Below, piece by piece: positions 1-7,586 of a DNA stretch of 28,144 nt; within the stretch, counting starts at the first letter, position 1, and each line of letters begins with the position of its first letter. Source of the stretch: Acidiferrobacteraceae bacterium (GTDB lineage: Bacteria; Pseudomonadota; Gammaproteobacteria; Acidiferrobacterales; Acidiferrobacteraceae); the NCBI GenBank assembly GCA_027343725.1, contig DAHWKH010000123.1, forward strand, positions 1-28,144. Reading direction: 5' to 3'. The position numbers were made by a program, and so were the translations under genes. A model generated the notes under the pieces. The model ran no database searches, was not told where the DNA came from, and saw only the letters and a program-made list of their open reading frames with translations.

Positions 1-163
1 CCGCCAGCATCATGATGCCCATGATGCTTTTGCCGTTGACGGTCCGTCCGTCGCGCGCCACGGTGATCGCGGACTCGAAGGACGAGGCGAGACTCACGAG
101 TTTGGCCGACGCGCGCGCGTGCATGCCGAGTTCGTTCACGATGAGGACCTCCACGCAGTTCAT
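1..163 (-). CDS. Phosphocarrier protein HPr (PTS), 3' end cut by window edge
   Basis: Small phosphocarrier that passes phosphate from enzyme I to EIIA proteins and, in organisms with HprK, is also phosphorylated on a serine as a regulatory signal. About 54 of the usual 85-90 residues are visible. The active-site motif GMHARAS puts the catalytic histidine exactly at position 15, and GKSIMG puts the regulatory serine exactly at position 46. The common proline after HAR is alanine here. The ATG is preceded by GGAG about six bases upstream. It follows the EIIA-like gene by 55 nt in the same direction; a ptsI gene probably lies beyond the left edge (not seen). Retention of Ser46 agrees with hprK three genes upstream. 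Identity is secure; only the C-terminal third is unseen. Confidence 0.9.
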   Translation of the reverse strand, partial: MNCVEVLIVNELGMHARASAKLVSLASSFESAITVARDGRTVNGKSIMGIMMLA

Positions 164-218
164 TCGCCGCTCCGCCCGCCCCTCATCGCCATACGGCCCG
201 TCATTGTCGTTTCCCGAA

Positions 219-632
219 TCAGCATTTCGAATTTTCCAGGAAGCAAAACTCCGTCGCGCACACGATCCCCTCGACGCCGCCGCTCAGGGCCTTGTCGATC
301 AGCTCCGGCAGCGGCTGGTCCCGGTAATTGAGGACCCGGATCAGCATCGGCAGATTCAGACCGGTCACGAGTTCGACGCGCCCGCGCTCGAGCAGGCGGC
401 AGGCGACATTGATGTGCGTCGCGCCGTAGATATCGGCGAGTATCAGCACTCCCTGGCCGTCGTCGATCGTGCGGATGGCCCGTTCGAGTCCCGCCGTGAG
501 CTCGCTCGGAGGAATGTCGTACCGGATGGGGAAGGCGGCCAAGCCCGCGGGCCGCTGCCCCAAAACATGGTCGGCCGCCTCGAGGAGGCCGACCGCCATG
601 TCCTTCTGTGCGAGAACGAGTAATCCTACCAT
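219..632 (-). CDS. PTS EIIA component, mannose family, lacking the active-site histidine
   Basis: A 137-residue protein with the EIIA-Man fold signature: an N-terminal hydrophobic strand, the EAADHVLG helix, and the strand-loop LADIYGATH that carries Asp67, as in E. coli ManX. In the family the first strand ends in a His-Gly (residue 9 or 10) that takes phosphate from HPr. Here the strand reads LLVLAQKD, so residue 9 is Gln (codon CAG) followed by Lys. The proline usual in the GATP-type loop is also replaced by His (residue 73). Family assignment is firm, but phosphotransfer by the usual chemistry looks impossible, so a purely regulatory or docking role is an inference. No EIIB or EIIC gene is visible. 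Such incomplete PTS sets beside hprK are typically regulatory. An AGAGGA motif lies about ten bases before the ATG. It sits between rapZ and the HPr gene. Confidence 0.85.
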   Translation of the reverse strand: MVGLLVLAQKDMAVGLLEAADHVLGQRPAGLAAFPIRYDIPPSELTAGLERAIRTIDDGQGVLILADIYGATHINVACRLLERGRVELVTGLNLPMLIRVLNYRDQPLPELIDKALSGGVEGIVCATEFCFLENSKC

Positions 633-714
633 GATTCGCGCTTCCTCTTGATCATTCGCGCCGTGCGGTCGTTCCCGTTGGCCGGATCGGCGCGGCCCGC
701 TCCCCCGACTGCGC

Positions 715-1590
715 CTACGGGACCGCCTGCAAGGCGCCCGGCGTCAGTTCACGATGGCGGATTTGCGTATGGACGCCCTGATTCCGAAAGTGCGTCGCCA
801 ACTTTTCGGCCAAGTAGACCGAGCGATGCTGCCCCCCGGTGCAGCCGATCGCAACCGTCAGATAGCTGCGGTTTTCGCGCTCGAAACCCGGCAGCCAGCG
901 TGCCAGGAAGTCGCGGATGTGTTCGGCCATCACCGTCACCTCGGGATGGCCGTCGAGAAAGGCCATGACCTCCGGGTCGAGGCCCGTGAGGGCGCGCAGG
1001 TTCTGTTCCCAATAGGGATTGGGCAGACAGCGGACATCGAAGACGTAGTCGGCATCGAGCGGCGTGCCGTGCTTGAAGCCGAAGGACTCGAATAACAGCG
1101 TGATGCCGCGGGTGTTCGTGCCGCGCGCGAATTCGTAAACGAGCTGGCGCAGCTGCTGGGCGCTCGTGTGCGTGGTGTCGATACGTCGCGTGCAGGACGA
1201 TGACAGGGGTTCGAGCAGGACCTTCTCCAGGCGGATGCTCTCGAGGAGCGGCGTCCGGGCGTCCGTCAAGGGGTGCCGCCTGCGCGTCTCCTTGAAGCGT
1301 TTCACGAGCACCGCCTCGTCGGCCTCGAGAAAAATGATCCGGTAGTCGACGCCGAGCGCGTGCAGCTTATCGAGGCTCGTGGGGGCGGTATCGAGGAACA
1401 AGCGGTTGCGCGCGTCGATGCCGACGGCCACGTCGGCGAATGCCGCCCGCACCCCTCGCATTTCCTGGGCAAAGTGCGGCAACAGGGCCGCCGGCAGGTT
1501 GTCGATGCAATAGAATCCGACGTCCTCGAGCGCTTGCAGGGCAATACTCTTTCCCGAGCCCGACAGGCCGCTGATGATGATGAAGCTCAT
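715..1590 (-). CDS. rapZ: RapZ family nucleotide-binding protein / RNase adapter
   Basis: A 291-residue protein close to the usual 284-290. The N-terminal Walker A motif GLSGSGKS lies at about residues 7-14. The C-terminal domain carries the family hallmarks FESFGFKHG, DVRCLPNPYW and GCTGGQHRS. In E. coli RapZ binds the sRNAs GlmY and GlmZ and steers RNase E to GlmZ, controlling glucosamine-6-phosphate synthase and thus precursors for peptidoglycan and LPS. The start is the ATG that overlaps the hprK stop by four bases; the reading frame stays open further upstream but only as a shadow of hprK. Unlike the E. coli protein, the C-terminus after RHREL is not lysine/arginine-rich, so GlmZ-type RNA binding is uncertain. 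Many hprK-linked homologues were annotated simply as P-loop ATPase YvcJ/RapZ. Confidence 0.95.
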   Translation of the reverse strand: MSFIIISGLSGSGKSIALQALEDVGFYCIDNLPAALLPHFAQEMRGVRAAFADVAVGIDARNRLFLDTAPTSLDKLHALGVDYRIIFLEADEAVLVKRFKETRRRHPLTDARTPLLESIRLEKVLLEPLSSSCTRRIDTTHTSAQQLRQLVYEFARGTNTRGITLLFESFGFKHGTPLDADYVFDVRCLPNPYWEQNLRALTGLDPEVMAFLDGHPEVTVMAEHIRDFLARWLPGFERENRSYLTVAIGCTGGQHRSVYLAEKLATHFRNQGVHTQIRHRELTPGALQAVP

Positions 1591-2534
1591 GGCGACTTCA
1601 TCGCCAGGTGCTGGCGGCGCATGAAGTCCTCGAGGGCGTTGATGCCCCGGCGGCGCAGGATATGGCCGCGCGTGGCCACCTCGACGAGGACCGCGAGGTT
1701 GCGCCCGGGCGCGACGTACAGCACGACCTCGGCCACGTCGATGCCGAGCAGGGTGCGCGTCTTTTGTTCGGCCTGGAGGCGGTCGATCCGCGCTTGATTG
1801 TCGGCGGCGAGATTTTCCAGGCGCACGATCAGGTGCAGGGTTTTCTCGTGGCGCACGGCGGTCTCCCCGAACATCGCGCGGATGTTGAGGATGCCGAGAC
1901 CGCGCACCTCCAGGAAATCGCACAGCATGTCGGGGCAGCGGCCTTGGATCGCGTCCGGCCCGACCCGGAAAAACTCGGAGGCGTCATCGGCGATGAGGCG
2001 GTGTCCGCGACTCAAAAGCTCGAGCGCGAGCTCGCTTTTGCCGATACCGCTCTCGCCCATGATAAAGACGCCAAGGCCCATGACCTCCATGAAGACGCCA
2101 TGGAGGACCTCGCGTTCCGCGAGAGCGCGCGCGAGATAATACTGCAGGTCGTGTATGACCCGGGGGCTTGGCAGCGGGCAGCGGAAAAGCGGCATGTCGG
2201 CGGCCTCGGCCGCCGCGCGCATGTCCTCGCTGACCGGCTGATCGTTGGCCACGACGACGATCGCCGAGGAGGGGGAATTGAAGAGGTCGCTCAGCGCCTC
2301 GCGGCGCGCGCCCGCCGTGATGTGGTCGTTCAGGTAGGCGAGCTCGCCCGTGCCGATCACCTGCACGCGGTTCGGGTGGACGAAGTTCAGGTGGCCGACG
2401 AGCGCCATCCCCGGAAAGCGCGCCGTGGCGCGCTCGAGCAGGCGGCCCGCGCCGCGACTCCCCGCGACCCATGTGAGCTGCAAGGCATCGCGCTGGGCCT
2501 CGTAGACGTCCTGGGCCGTCAGGATGGTGTTCAT
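1587..2534 (-). CDS. hprK: HPr kinase/phosphorylase
   Basis: A bifunctional enzyme that phosphorylates Ser46 of HPr with ATP or pyrophosphate and removes it again. About 315 residues. The N-terminal regulatory domain is followed by the catalytic P-loop GESGIGKSE near residue 150 and the HprK signature EVRGLGILNIR near 200, as in Lactobacillus and proteobacterial enzymes. The stop overlaps the rapZ start (ATGA). An in-frame TTG twelve bases upstream (position 2546) would add four residues; neither start has a clear ribosome binding site, and the ATG is preferred. The gene lies 51 nt after hpf, in the slot where E. coli carries ptsN. With HPr Ser46 conserved nearby, the kinase-substrate pair is probably functional. 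Confidence 0.94.
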   Translation of the reverse strand: MNTILTAQDVYEAQRDALQLTWVAGSRGAGRLLERATARFPGMALVGHLNFVHPNRVQVIGTGELAYLNDHITAGARREALSDLFNSPSSAIVVVANDQPVSEDMRAAAEAADMPLFRCPLPSPRVIHDLQYYLARALAEREVLHGVFMEVMGLGVFIMGESGIGKSELALELLSRGHRLIADDASEFFRVGPDAIQGRCPDMLCDFLEVRGLGILNIRAMFGETAVRHEKTLHLIVRLENLAADNQARIDRLQAEQKTRTLLGIDVAEVVLYVAPGRNLAVLVEVATRGHILRRRGINALEDFMRRQHLAMKSP

Positions 2535-2585
2535 GGCAGGCGCCAAGCCGGATACCGGTGCCGCGGTCCCGGCGGTCGTGCGCCG

Positions 2586-2885
2586 CTATCCGGGGCGATG
2601 GTGGTCAATGACTTTTTCCTTGTGACGCAGGACCTGCCGATCGAGCTTGTCGACGAGCAGGTCGATGGCCGCGTACATGTCGACCCCGTCCGCGTCGGCA
2701 TGGATGACGGCGCCCTTGGCACGGATGTTGGCCTCGGCGCTGAAGCGTTTCTTCTCCGCGTGCAAGACCACGTCCGCGGTGATCGCGTGGTCGAAGTGCC
2801 GCTGGACGCGTCCGATCTTTTCGACGGCGTACCCCCGCAAGGGGGTCGTGATCTCAATCTGCTGTCCGCTAACCGTGATATCCAT
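2586..2885 (-). CDS. hpf: Ribosome hibernation promoting factor (short HPF)
   Basis: A 99-residue protein of the HPF/RaiA (YhbH) family, which binds the 30S decoding region and promotes inactive 70S or 100S ribosomes in stationary phase. Family features visible are the ITVSGQQIEIT start, the GRVQRHFDHAI segment, the HAEKKRFSAEANI strand and the DMYAAIDLLVDKLDRQV helix. The length fits the short form without a C-terminal dimerisation domain. A GGGAG ribosome binding site sits about six bases before the ATG. It follows rpoN by 20 nt, the order conserved across proteobacteria, so it is very likely co-transcribed with rpoN and hprK. Confidence 0.95.
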   Translation of the reverse strand: MDITVSGQQIEITTPLRGYAVEKIGRVQRHFDHAITADVVLHAEKKRFSAEANIRAKGAVIHADADGVDMYAAIDLLVDKLDRQVLRHKEKVIDHHRPG

Positions 2886-2905
2886 GAGAACTCCCTTCGT
2901 TTGGG

Positions 2906-4321
2906 CTAGACAAGCGATTTTCGTTGGCTGGAAGGTGGGATACCCAGGGCCTCCCGGTACTTCGCGATGGTCCTTCGCGCCACTTGAATACCTTGTTTTT
3001 CGAGGAGATTGGCGATCTGGCTGTCACTGACGGGCTTGTCGCAGGGCTCCTGATCGACGATTTTCCGGATGAGGGATCGGATGGCGGTCGCCGAACAGGC
3101 GCCTCCGTCGCTCGTGCTCACGTGGCTCGAGAAGAAGAACTTGAGTTCGAAGATGCCGCGCGGCGTCATCATGTACTTGTTGCTCGTGACGCGCGAGATC
3201 GTCGACTCGTGCATACCGACCTCGTCGGCGATGTCGTGCAGAACGAGCGGTTTCATGGCCTCGGGGCCGTGGTCGAAGAAGGCTCGCTGGCGGTCCACGA
3301 TCGAGCGCGCCACCTTGAGGAGCGTCTCGTTGCGGCTTTTCAGGCTTTTGAGGAACCAGCGGGCCTCTTGCAGGTGGTCCTGAAGGAAGCGGTCCTGGGA
3401 GCCCGTCCGGGCGGCGCGCATGAGGTTCTCGTAGTGCCGGTTGATGCGCAGCCTCGGCATCGTGTCCGCGTTCAGGTCGGCGCGCCAGCTCCCGCGGCGC
3501 TTCTTGACGAGAATCTCGGGCACGATGTAGGTGTTCGGGGTCTGGGACACGAGCGAGCCGGGGCGGGGGTTCAGCCCGCGCACCAACTCGAGGACGCCCG
3601 CCAGTTCGTCGGGCGTAAGGCGCGTTACGCGCATGATCTCTTTGTAGTCGTGTTGGGCGAGAAGCTTCAGGTGCTCGGCGCTCATGAGCCGGCGCGCGCT
3701 GTCGCGGTAGGGCGTGGCGGGGTCGAGGCGCTTCAGCTGCAAGTCGAGGCACTCGGCGAGGTCGCGCGCCCCCACGCCCACGGGTTCGAAGTTCTGGACC
3801 CTGTGCAGGACCGCCTCGATCTCGTCGGCGCCGAGCTCGAGGTCGGGGAGCGTCGCCAGGATATCCTCGACGTCCGCGAGCCAGTATCCGTCGTCGTCGA
3901 TTCCGTCGATGATGGCGATGGCGACGAGCCGGTCGCGATCGGGGAACGGTGTCATCTGGAGCTGCCAGAGGAGGTGCTCGGACAGGTTTGGCGGCTGGCT
4001 GTTGCGCCCCTCGAAGTTGTAATCGCCGTCGTCGTCGCTTGCCCCCGAGGACAGCGTGTCGAACGTCAGGTCCTCGATTTCGGACGGCTCGTCGGCGGCC
4101 TCGGCCGTATCCGCGGGTGCTGACTCCTGCGCCTCGCCGTTCAGGTCGCTTCCGTCTTCGGTGGCGCCCCCCTCCTCCTCGAGGAGGGGGTTCTTCTCGA
4201 GGGCCTCGCGCACCTCCTGCTCGAGTTCGAGCGCCGACAGTTGCAGCAGGCGGATCGCCTGCTGGAGCTGGGGCGTTATGGTGAGGTGCTGACCGATTCT
4301 GAGATCGAGCGTCTGTTTCAT
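2906..4321 (-). CDS. rpoN: RNA polymerase sigma-54 factor
   Basis: A 471-residue sigma-54. Region I is the Gln/Leu-rich activator-interacting start (LTITPQLQQAIRLLQLS). Region II is an acidic linker at about residues 50-105, rich in Asp, Glu and Ser. Region III holds the core-binding and DNA-binding parts, with the helix-turn-helix around IADEVGMHESTISRVTSNKY. The RpoN box ARRTIAKYRE, which reads the -24 promoter element, is near residue 455. All hallmarks are intact. AAGAGG lies a few bases before the ATG. It follows lptB with a 53-nt gap, the same order as in E. coli. Confidence 0.97.
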   Translation of the reverse strand: MKQTLDLRIGQHLTITPQLQQAIRLLQLSALELEQEVREALEKNPLLEEEGGATEDGSDLNGEAQESAPADTAEAADEPSEIEDLTFDTLSSGASDDDGDYNFEGRNSQPPNLSEHLLWQLQMTPFPDRDRLVAIAIIDGIDDDGYWLADVEDILATLPDLELGADEIEAVLHRVQNFEPVGVGARDLAECLDLQLKRLDPATPYRDSARRLMSAEHLKLLAQHDYKEIMRVTRLTPDELAGVLELVRGLNPRPGSLVSQTPNTYIVPEILVKKRRGSWRADLNADTMPRLRINRHYENLMRAARTGSQDRFLQDHLQEARWFLKSLKSRNETLLKVARSIVDRQRAFFDHGPEAMKPLVLHDIADEVGMHESTISRVTSNKYMMTPRGIFELKFFFSSHVSTSDGGACSATAIRSLIRKIVDQEPCDKPVSDSQIANLLEKQGIQVARRTIAKYREALGIPPSSQRKSLV

Positions 4322-4374
4322 GGGGCCTCTTGATCCCTATTCTAGTCCATTCCGGCCATTTCCAGAAACGCGCC

Positions 4375-5100
4375 CTAGAGCCGGAAATCCTCCCCCAAAT
4401 AGACTCGCCGGACATCGGCGTTGACCAGGATTTCCTGGGGCGCGCCCTCCGCAAGGACATGACCGTCGTTGATGATATAGGCGTGATCGCAGATCTTCAG
4501 GGTCTCGCGCACGTTGTGATCCGTGATGAGGACACCGATCCCGAGGCGTTTCAAGTGCGCGATATGCTGTTGGATATCGATCACGGAAATGGGGTCGACG
4601 CCGGCGAAGGGTTCGTCCAGGAGGATGAAGCGGGGTTTGGTGGCCAATGCGCGCGCGATTTCCACACGCCGCCGTTCACCCCCCGAGAGGCTCATGCCCA
4701 GCGTTTTGCGCCGATCCCCGATGTGCAGGTCGTGCAGGAGTTCCTCCAGGCGCGCCCCGCGCGCGCTGCCGTCGAGCCCCGGCACTGTCTCGAGGATCGC
4801 GAGGATGTTGTCCTCCACAGTCATCTTGCGGAAGACGGAGGCCTCCTGCGGGAGGTAGCCGACGCCGCGTTGCGCGCGTGTGTGCATGGGCTCATCGCCG
4901 ATGTCCAAGCCGTCGAGCCGGATGTCGCCCTGGTCTTTGCGGACGAGCCCCGTGATCATGTAAAAGCACGTGGTTTTGCCCGCCCCGTTCGGGCCCAACA
5001 GGCCCACGACCTCGCCCCCTTCCACGCGCAGGCTCACGTCGCGCACGACCTGGCGACCTTTGTAGCGTTTCGACAGATGTTTGGCGATGAGGGTACTCAC
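4375..5100 (-). CDS. lptB: LPS export ABC transporter ATP-binding protein LptB
   Basis: A 241-residue cytoplasmic ATPase that powers extraction of LPS from the inner membrane with LptF/LptG (not in this window). It shows Walker A GPNGAGKTT near residue 35, the Q-loop in GYLPQEAS, the ABC signature LSGGERRR, Walker B ILLDEPFAGVDP and the switch histidine in ITDHNV. The start is a GTG whose last bases overlap the lptA stop (GTGA), so translation is probably coupled. It is placed between lptA and rpoN as in most gammaproteobacteria. Confidence 0.96.
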   Translation of the reverse strand: MSTLIAKHLSKRYKGRQVVRDVSLRVEGGEVVGLLGPNGAGKTTCFYMITGLVRKDQGDIRLDGLDIGDEPMHTRAQRGVGYLPQEASVFRKMTVEDNILAILETVPGLDGSARGARLEELLHDLHIGDRRKTLGMSLSGGERRRVEIARALATKPRFILLDEPFAGVDPISVIDIQQHIAHLKRLGIGVLITDHNVRETLKICDHAYIINDGHVLAEGAPQEILVNADVRRVYLGEDFRL

Positions 5101-5597
5101 GACCCGCCTTGGGTGTGGGCGTGGTGCACGAGTATGCGCGCATGGATGCGCGCGTGCGGGCCGCGAATCGCGGTGATGCGTTGCGGGCCGATGTAATAGT
5201 GCACGATATGGGCATGGAGGACGTTCCGGCCCTGACGGAAGACGACCCCCCCTATGAGCGTGACCTCGTCGCGGCGGGCGCGAAAGTGCAGGATCCGACC
5301 CTGCCCGAAGATCGGGAGTGCGCCGGTTTTGTCATCCTCCAGATGGAGCGGGTCGCCGTGGGCCTCGATGCGGATCACCTTGCCGTGGGCCGACAGGACG
5401 CGCACGCGCTCGGCATGGATCGTCAGGCCGTCCTGGACGAGCCGCACGTGCCCGCGGTAGTGGCTGACGCCGGTGTGCTCGTTCATCTGGATGCTGTCGG
5501 CCTGAACGCTCACCGGTTGCGGGAGGCGGTGGGCTGAGGCCGCGACCGCGAGGCCGAGACCCATGGCCCAGGCGAGGGCGGTGAGCGCGCGTTTCAT
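5097..5597 (-). CDS. lptA: LPS transport periplasmic protein LptA, histidine-rich
   Basis: A 166-residue periplasmic protein of the OstA/LptA beta-jellyroll family that forms the bridge carrying LPS from LptC to LptD. A signal peptide is clear (MKRALT start, hydrophobic core, ASA before the mature HRLPQ). Family-like strands follow, with QADSIQMNEHTGVSHYRG near residues 32-49. The precursor is a little shorter than the 185-residue E. coli protein. It contains 17 histidines, and the last 55 residues contain eight His and no acidic residue. The ATG overlaps the lptC stop by four bases. Identity rests on the OstA-like motif together with its position between lptC and lptB. Confidence 0.9.
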   Translation of the reverse strand: MKRALTALAWAMGLGLAVAASAHRLPQPVSVQADSIQMNEHTGVSHYRGHVRLVQDGLTIHAERVRVLSAHGKVIRIEAHGDPLHLEDDKTGALPIFGQGRILHFRARRDEVTLIGGVVFRQGRNVLHAHIVHYYIGPQRITAIRGPHARIHARILVHHAHTQGGS

Positions 5598-6040
5598 GAC
5601 GTGAGTTGTACGGTCAAGGTTCGCGTGCGCACGGTGGTGTTGCCGATATGGGCAGTCGGCCCCCGGAACACGCGGACACGGCCGCGCAGGATGAGGGTAT
5701 GGCCGTGGGGCGAGATATATCCGCGCCGCGCCACGGTGGTGGTGATCGTCCGCCGTCCGAACTGCACGAGGTGCGGGTGGATCAGAATGCTCCGTTTCCG
5801 GCGCGCGAAGTGCAAAAGGCGTTTGGCGGTCAGGATGTAACGGGGGCGGCCGCGGTGGTTCATGGCGGTGAGGTGCGGGCGGTCGATATAGTAGTCGGGC
5901 CGCGCCTTGTGCGCCGTCAGGGCGAGCGCCGGGCGCACGAGGGCCGCCGGCAGCCACCAGAACAGTCCGGTGAAGAGCAGGACCGCCGCGACCAGCAGGA
6001 AGCGGATCAGCCACCGGCCCATGTGGCCTCGCCGGCCCAT
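5594..6040 (-). CDS. lptC: LPS export protein LptC, short and extremely basic
   Basis: A 148-residue protein with one N-terminal membrane helix (about residues 9-33) and a periplasmic domain, matching LptC topology. In the family LptC receives LPS from LptBFG and hands it to LptA. E. coli LptC has 191 residues, so this one is short. Similarity is recognised mainly from strand-like segments (RPRYILTAKRLLHF; RGYISPHGHTLILRG) and from its position between kdsC and lptA. It contains about 24 Arg, 10 His and 3 Lys but only two Asp and no Glu. The ATG at 6040 overlaps kdsC by 34 nt; an in-frame ATG at 6022 with GCGAGG just upstream is an alternative. Confidence 0.82.
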   Translation of the reverse strand: MGRRGHMGRWLIRFLLVAAVLLFTGLFWWLPAALVRPALALTAHKARPDYYIDRPHLTAMNHRGRPRYILTAKRLLHFARRKRSILIHPHLVQFGRRTITTTVARRGYISPHGHTLILRGRVRVFRGPTAHIGNTTVRTRTLTVQLTS

Positions 6041-6582
6041 GCGCGCCCCAGCTGCTCATCGAGCGTCCCCTGGGCATACATGATCATTTCGCACAGTTCG
6101 CGCACGGCGCCGTGACCGCCGTTGGCGCCCGTGACCCACTGGGCGCGCGCGCACACCCGGGGATGGGCGTCGGCGACCGCCACCGGCAGCCCCACGGCCT
6201 CCATCGCCGGCAGATCGATCACGTCATCACCCATGAAGGCGATTTCGCTGAGCGCGCACGCGTGGCGGTCGCGCATCTCGTGCACCGCGCGGCGCTTGTC
6301 GCGGCAGCCCTCGATGACGGTCGCGATCCCGAGGTCATCGGCGCGCCGCGCGACACTGCGCGAGACGCGCCCGGTGACGAGCCCGACCGCGACGCCGCTT
6401 GCCATCAGCATCTTGAGGCCGTGCCCGTCCCGGGAATGAAAGGCCTTGTACTCCTCGCCCGTATCGCCGAGGAACAGGCGTCCGTCCGTCAGGACGCCGT
6501 CGACGTCCAGCAACAGCAGGCGGATGGCGCGCGCGGCCGCGAGCGGGGCGCCATCGAGGGTGAAGGCGAGTTCCGCGCTCAT
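6007..6582 (-). CDS. kdsC: 3-deoxy-D-manno-octulosonate-8-phosphate phosphatase KdsC
   Basis: A HAD-superfamily phosphatase that removes phosphate from Kdo-8-phosphate in the Kdo pathway for inner-core LPS. 191 residues. Motif I is LLDVDGVLTDG, with both catalytic aspartates. The KdsC-specific FHSRDGHGLKML follows, then the TGR motif, EGCRDKR, and motif IV MGDDVIDLPAM. The ATG overlaps the kdsD stop by four bases. The C-terminal 20 or so residues run past the usual end and overlap the lptC start. The open frame extends upstream only as a shadow of kdsD. Confidence 0.95.
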   Translation of the reverse strand: MSAELAFTLDGAPLAAARAIRLLLLDVDGVLTDGRLFLGDTGEEYKAFHSRDGHGLKMLMASGVAVGLVTGRVSRSVARRADDLGIATVIEGCRDKRRAVHEMRDRHACALSEIAFMGDDVIDLPAMEAVGLPVAVADAHPRVCARAQWVTGANGGHGAVRELCEMIMYAQGTLDEQLGRAWAGEATWAGG

Positions 6583-7580
6583 ACCACCCCGGCCTGCAGG
6601 AGGTCGTGCATGTTCAGGGCCCCGATGACGGTCTTGCGGTCGTCGACCACGAACAATCCGTTGATGTTGTGGGCGCGCAGAAGCGGGACCAACTCCGCCG
6701 CGAGGTGATCGGCGGACGCGGTCTTCGGGTGTCGCGTCATGACGTCGCCCACCGCCGCCCGATACACGTCCACGCCGCGATTCAAGGCGCGCCTCAGGTC
6801 CCCGTCGGTGAAGATGCCGCACAAGTGCCGCTGTTCGTCGACGACCGCGGTCATGCCGAGTCCCTTGCTGGTCATTTCGACGAGCGCATCGGGCAGGGGC
6901 GCGCTTGCCGGGACCTGCGGGATGCGCTCGCCCGTATGCATGATATCGCCGACGTAGATGAGCAGGCGGCGGCCGAGGCGTCCGCCCGGGTGCGAGCGCG
7001 CAAAGTCCTCGGGCGTGAACCCACGGGTCTCGTAAAGCGCCACCGCCAGCGCATCGCCCATGGCCAGGGCCGCCGTGGTGCTGGCGGTCGGCGCGAGGTC
7101 CAGGGGGCAGGCCTCTTTCGCGACCGCCACCGGCAGATGGACGTCCGCCTGGCGCGCGAGCGAGGAGTCGTGCGGGCCCGTCAGCGCCAAAAGCCGCACC
7201 CCCATGCGTTTGATGATCGGTAGGATGGTCAGGATCTCGGAGGTCTCCCCGGAATGGGAGATCGCGAGCACGACGTCTTCGGGCGTGATCATGCCGAGGT
7301 CGCCATGGCTCGCCTCGCCCGGGTGGACGAAAAAGGCGGGCGTCCCGGTGCTCGCGAGCGTCGCTGCGATCTTGCCTCCGATATGTCCGGACTTGCCCAT
7401 GCCGACGACGACGACGCGCCCGCGGCAGTCCCATAAGAGGCGGCAGGCGTCGGAAAACGGTCGTGCCAGCGAGGATTCGAGCGTGGCGAGCGTTGCCGCC
7501 TCCAGTTGCAGCACGCGGCGGCCGATGGCCACCAGGGCTTCGGGTTCGGGGTTCAGGCGCAGGGACTGGCGGGCGGTCAT
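6579..7580 (-). CDS. kdsD: D-arabinose-5-phosphate isomerase KdsD
   Basis: Converts D-ribulose-5-phosphate to D-arabinose-5-phosphate, the first committed precursor of Kdo. 333 residues in the family layout: an SIS sugar-isomerase domain at about residues 40-190 (GMGKSGHIGGKIAATL, HPGEASHGDLGM and SHSGETSE), then two CBS domains at about 215-330 (DIMHTGERIP and VMTRHPKTAS). It is the first gene of the minus-strand cluster. No ribosome binding site precedes the ATG. A TATACT box ends exactly six bases upstream, which would give a leaderless transcript. GTG at codon 17 is an alternative start. Confidence 0.96.
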   Translation of the reverse strand: MTARQSLRLNPEPEALVAIGRRVLQLEAATLATLESSLARPFSDACRLLWDCRGRVVVVGMGKSGHIGGKIAATLASTGTPAFFVHPGEASHGDLGMITPEDVVLAISHSGETSEILTILPIIKRMGVRLLALTGPHDSSLARQADVHLPVAVAKEACPLDLAPTASTTAALAMGDALAVALYETRGFTPEDFARSHPGGRLGRRLLIYVGDIMHTGERIPQVPASAPLPDALVEMTSKGLGMTAVVDEQRHLCGIFTDGDLRRALNRGVDVYRAAVGDVMTRHPKTASADHLAAELVPLLRAHNINGLFVVDDRKTVIGALNMHDLLQAGVV

Positions 7581-7586
7581 AGGCGC

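Noticed and set aside
3024..4460. A 478-codon minus-strand frame overlapping rpoN.
   Set aside because: Arg/Pro-rich shadow of rpoN in another frame with no recognisable domain.
5598..6077. N-terminal extension of the lptA frame by about 160 codons.
   Set aside because: It reads through lptC in another frame; the signal peptide at 5597 marks the true start.
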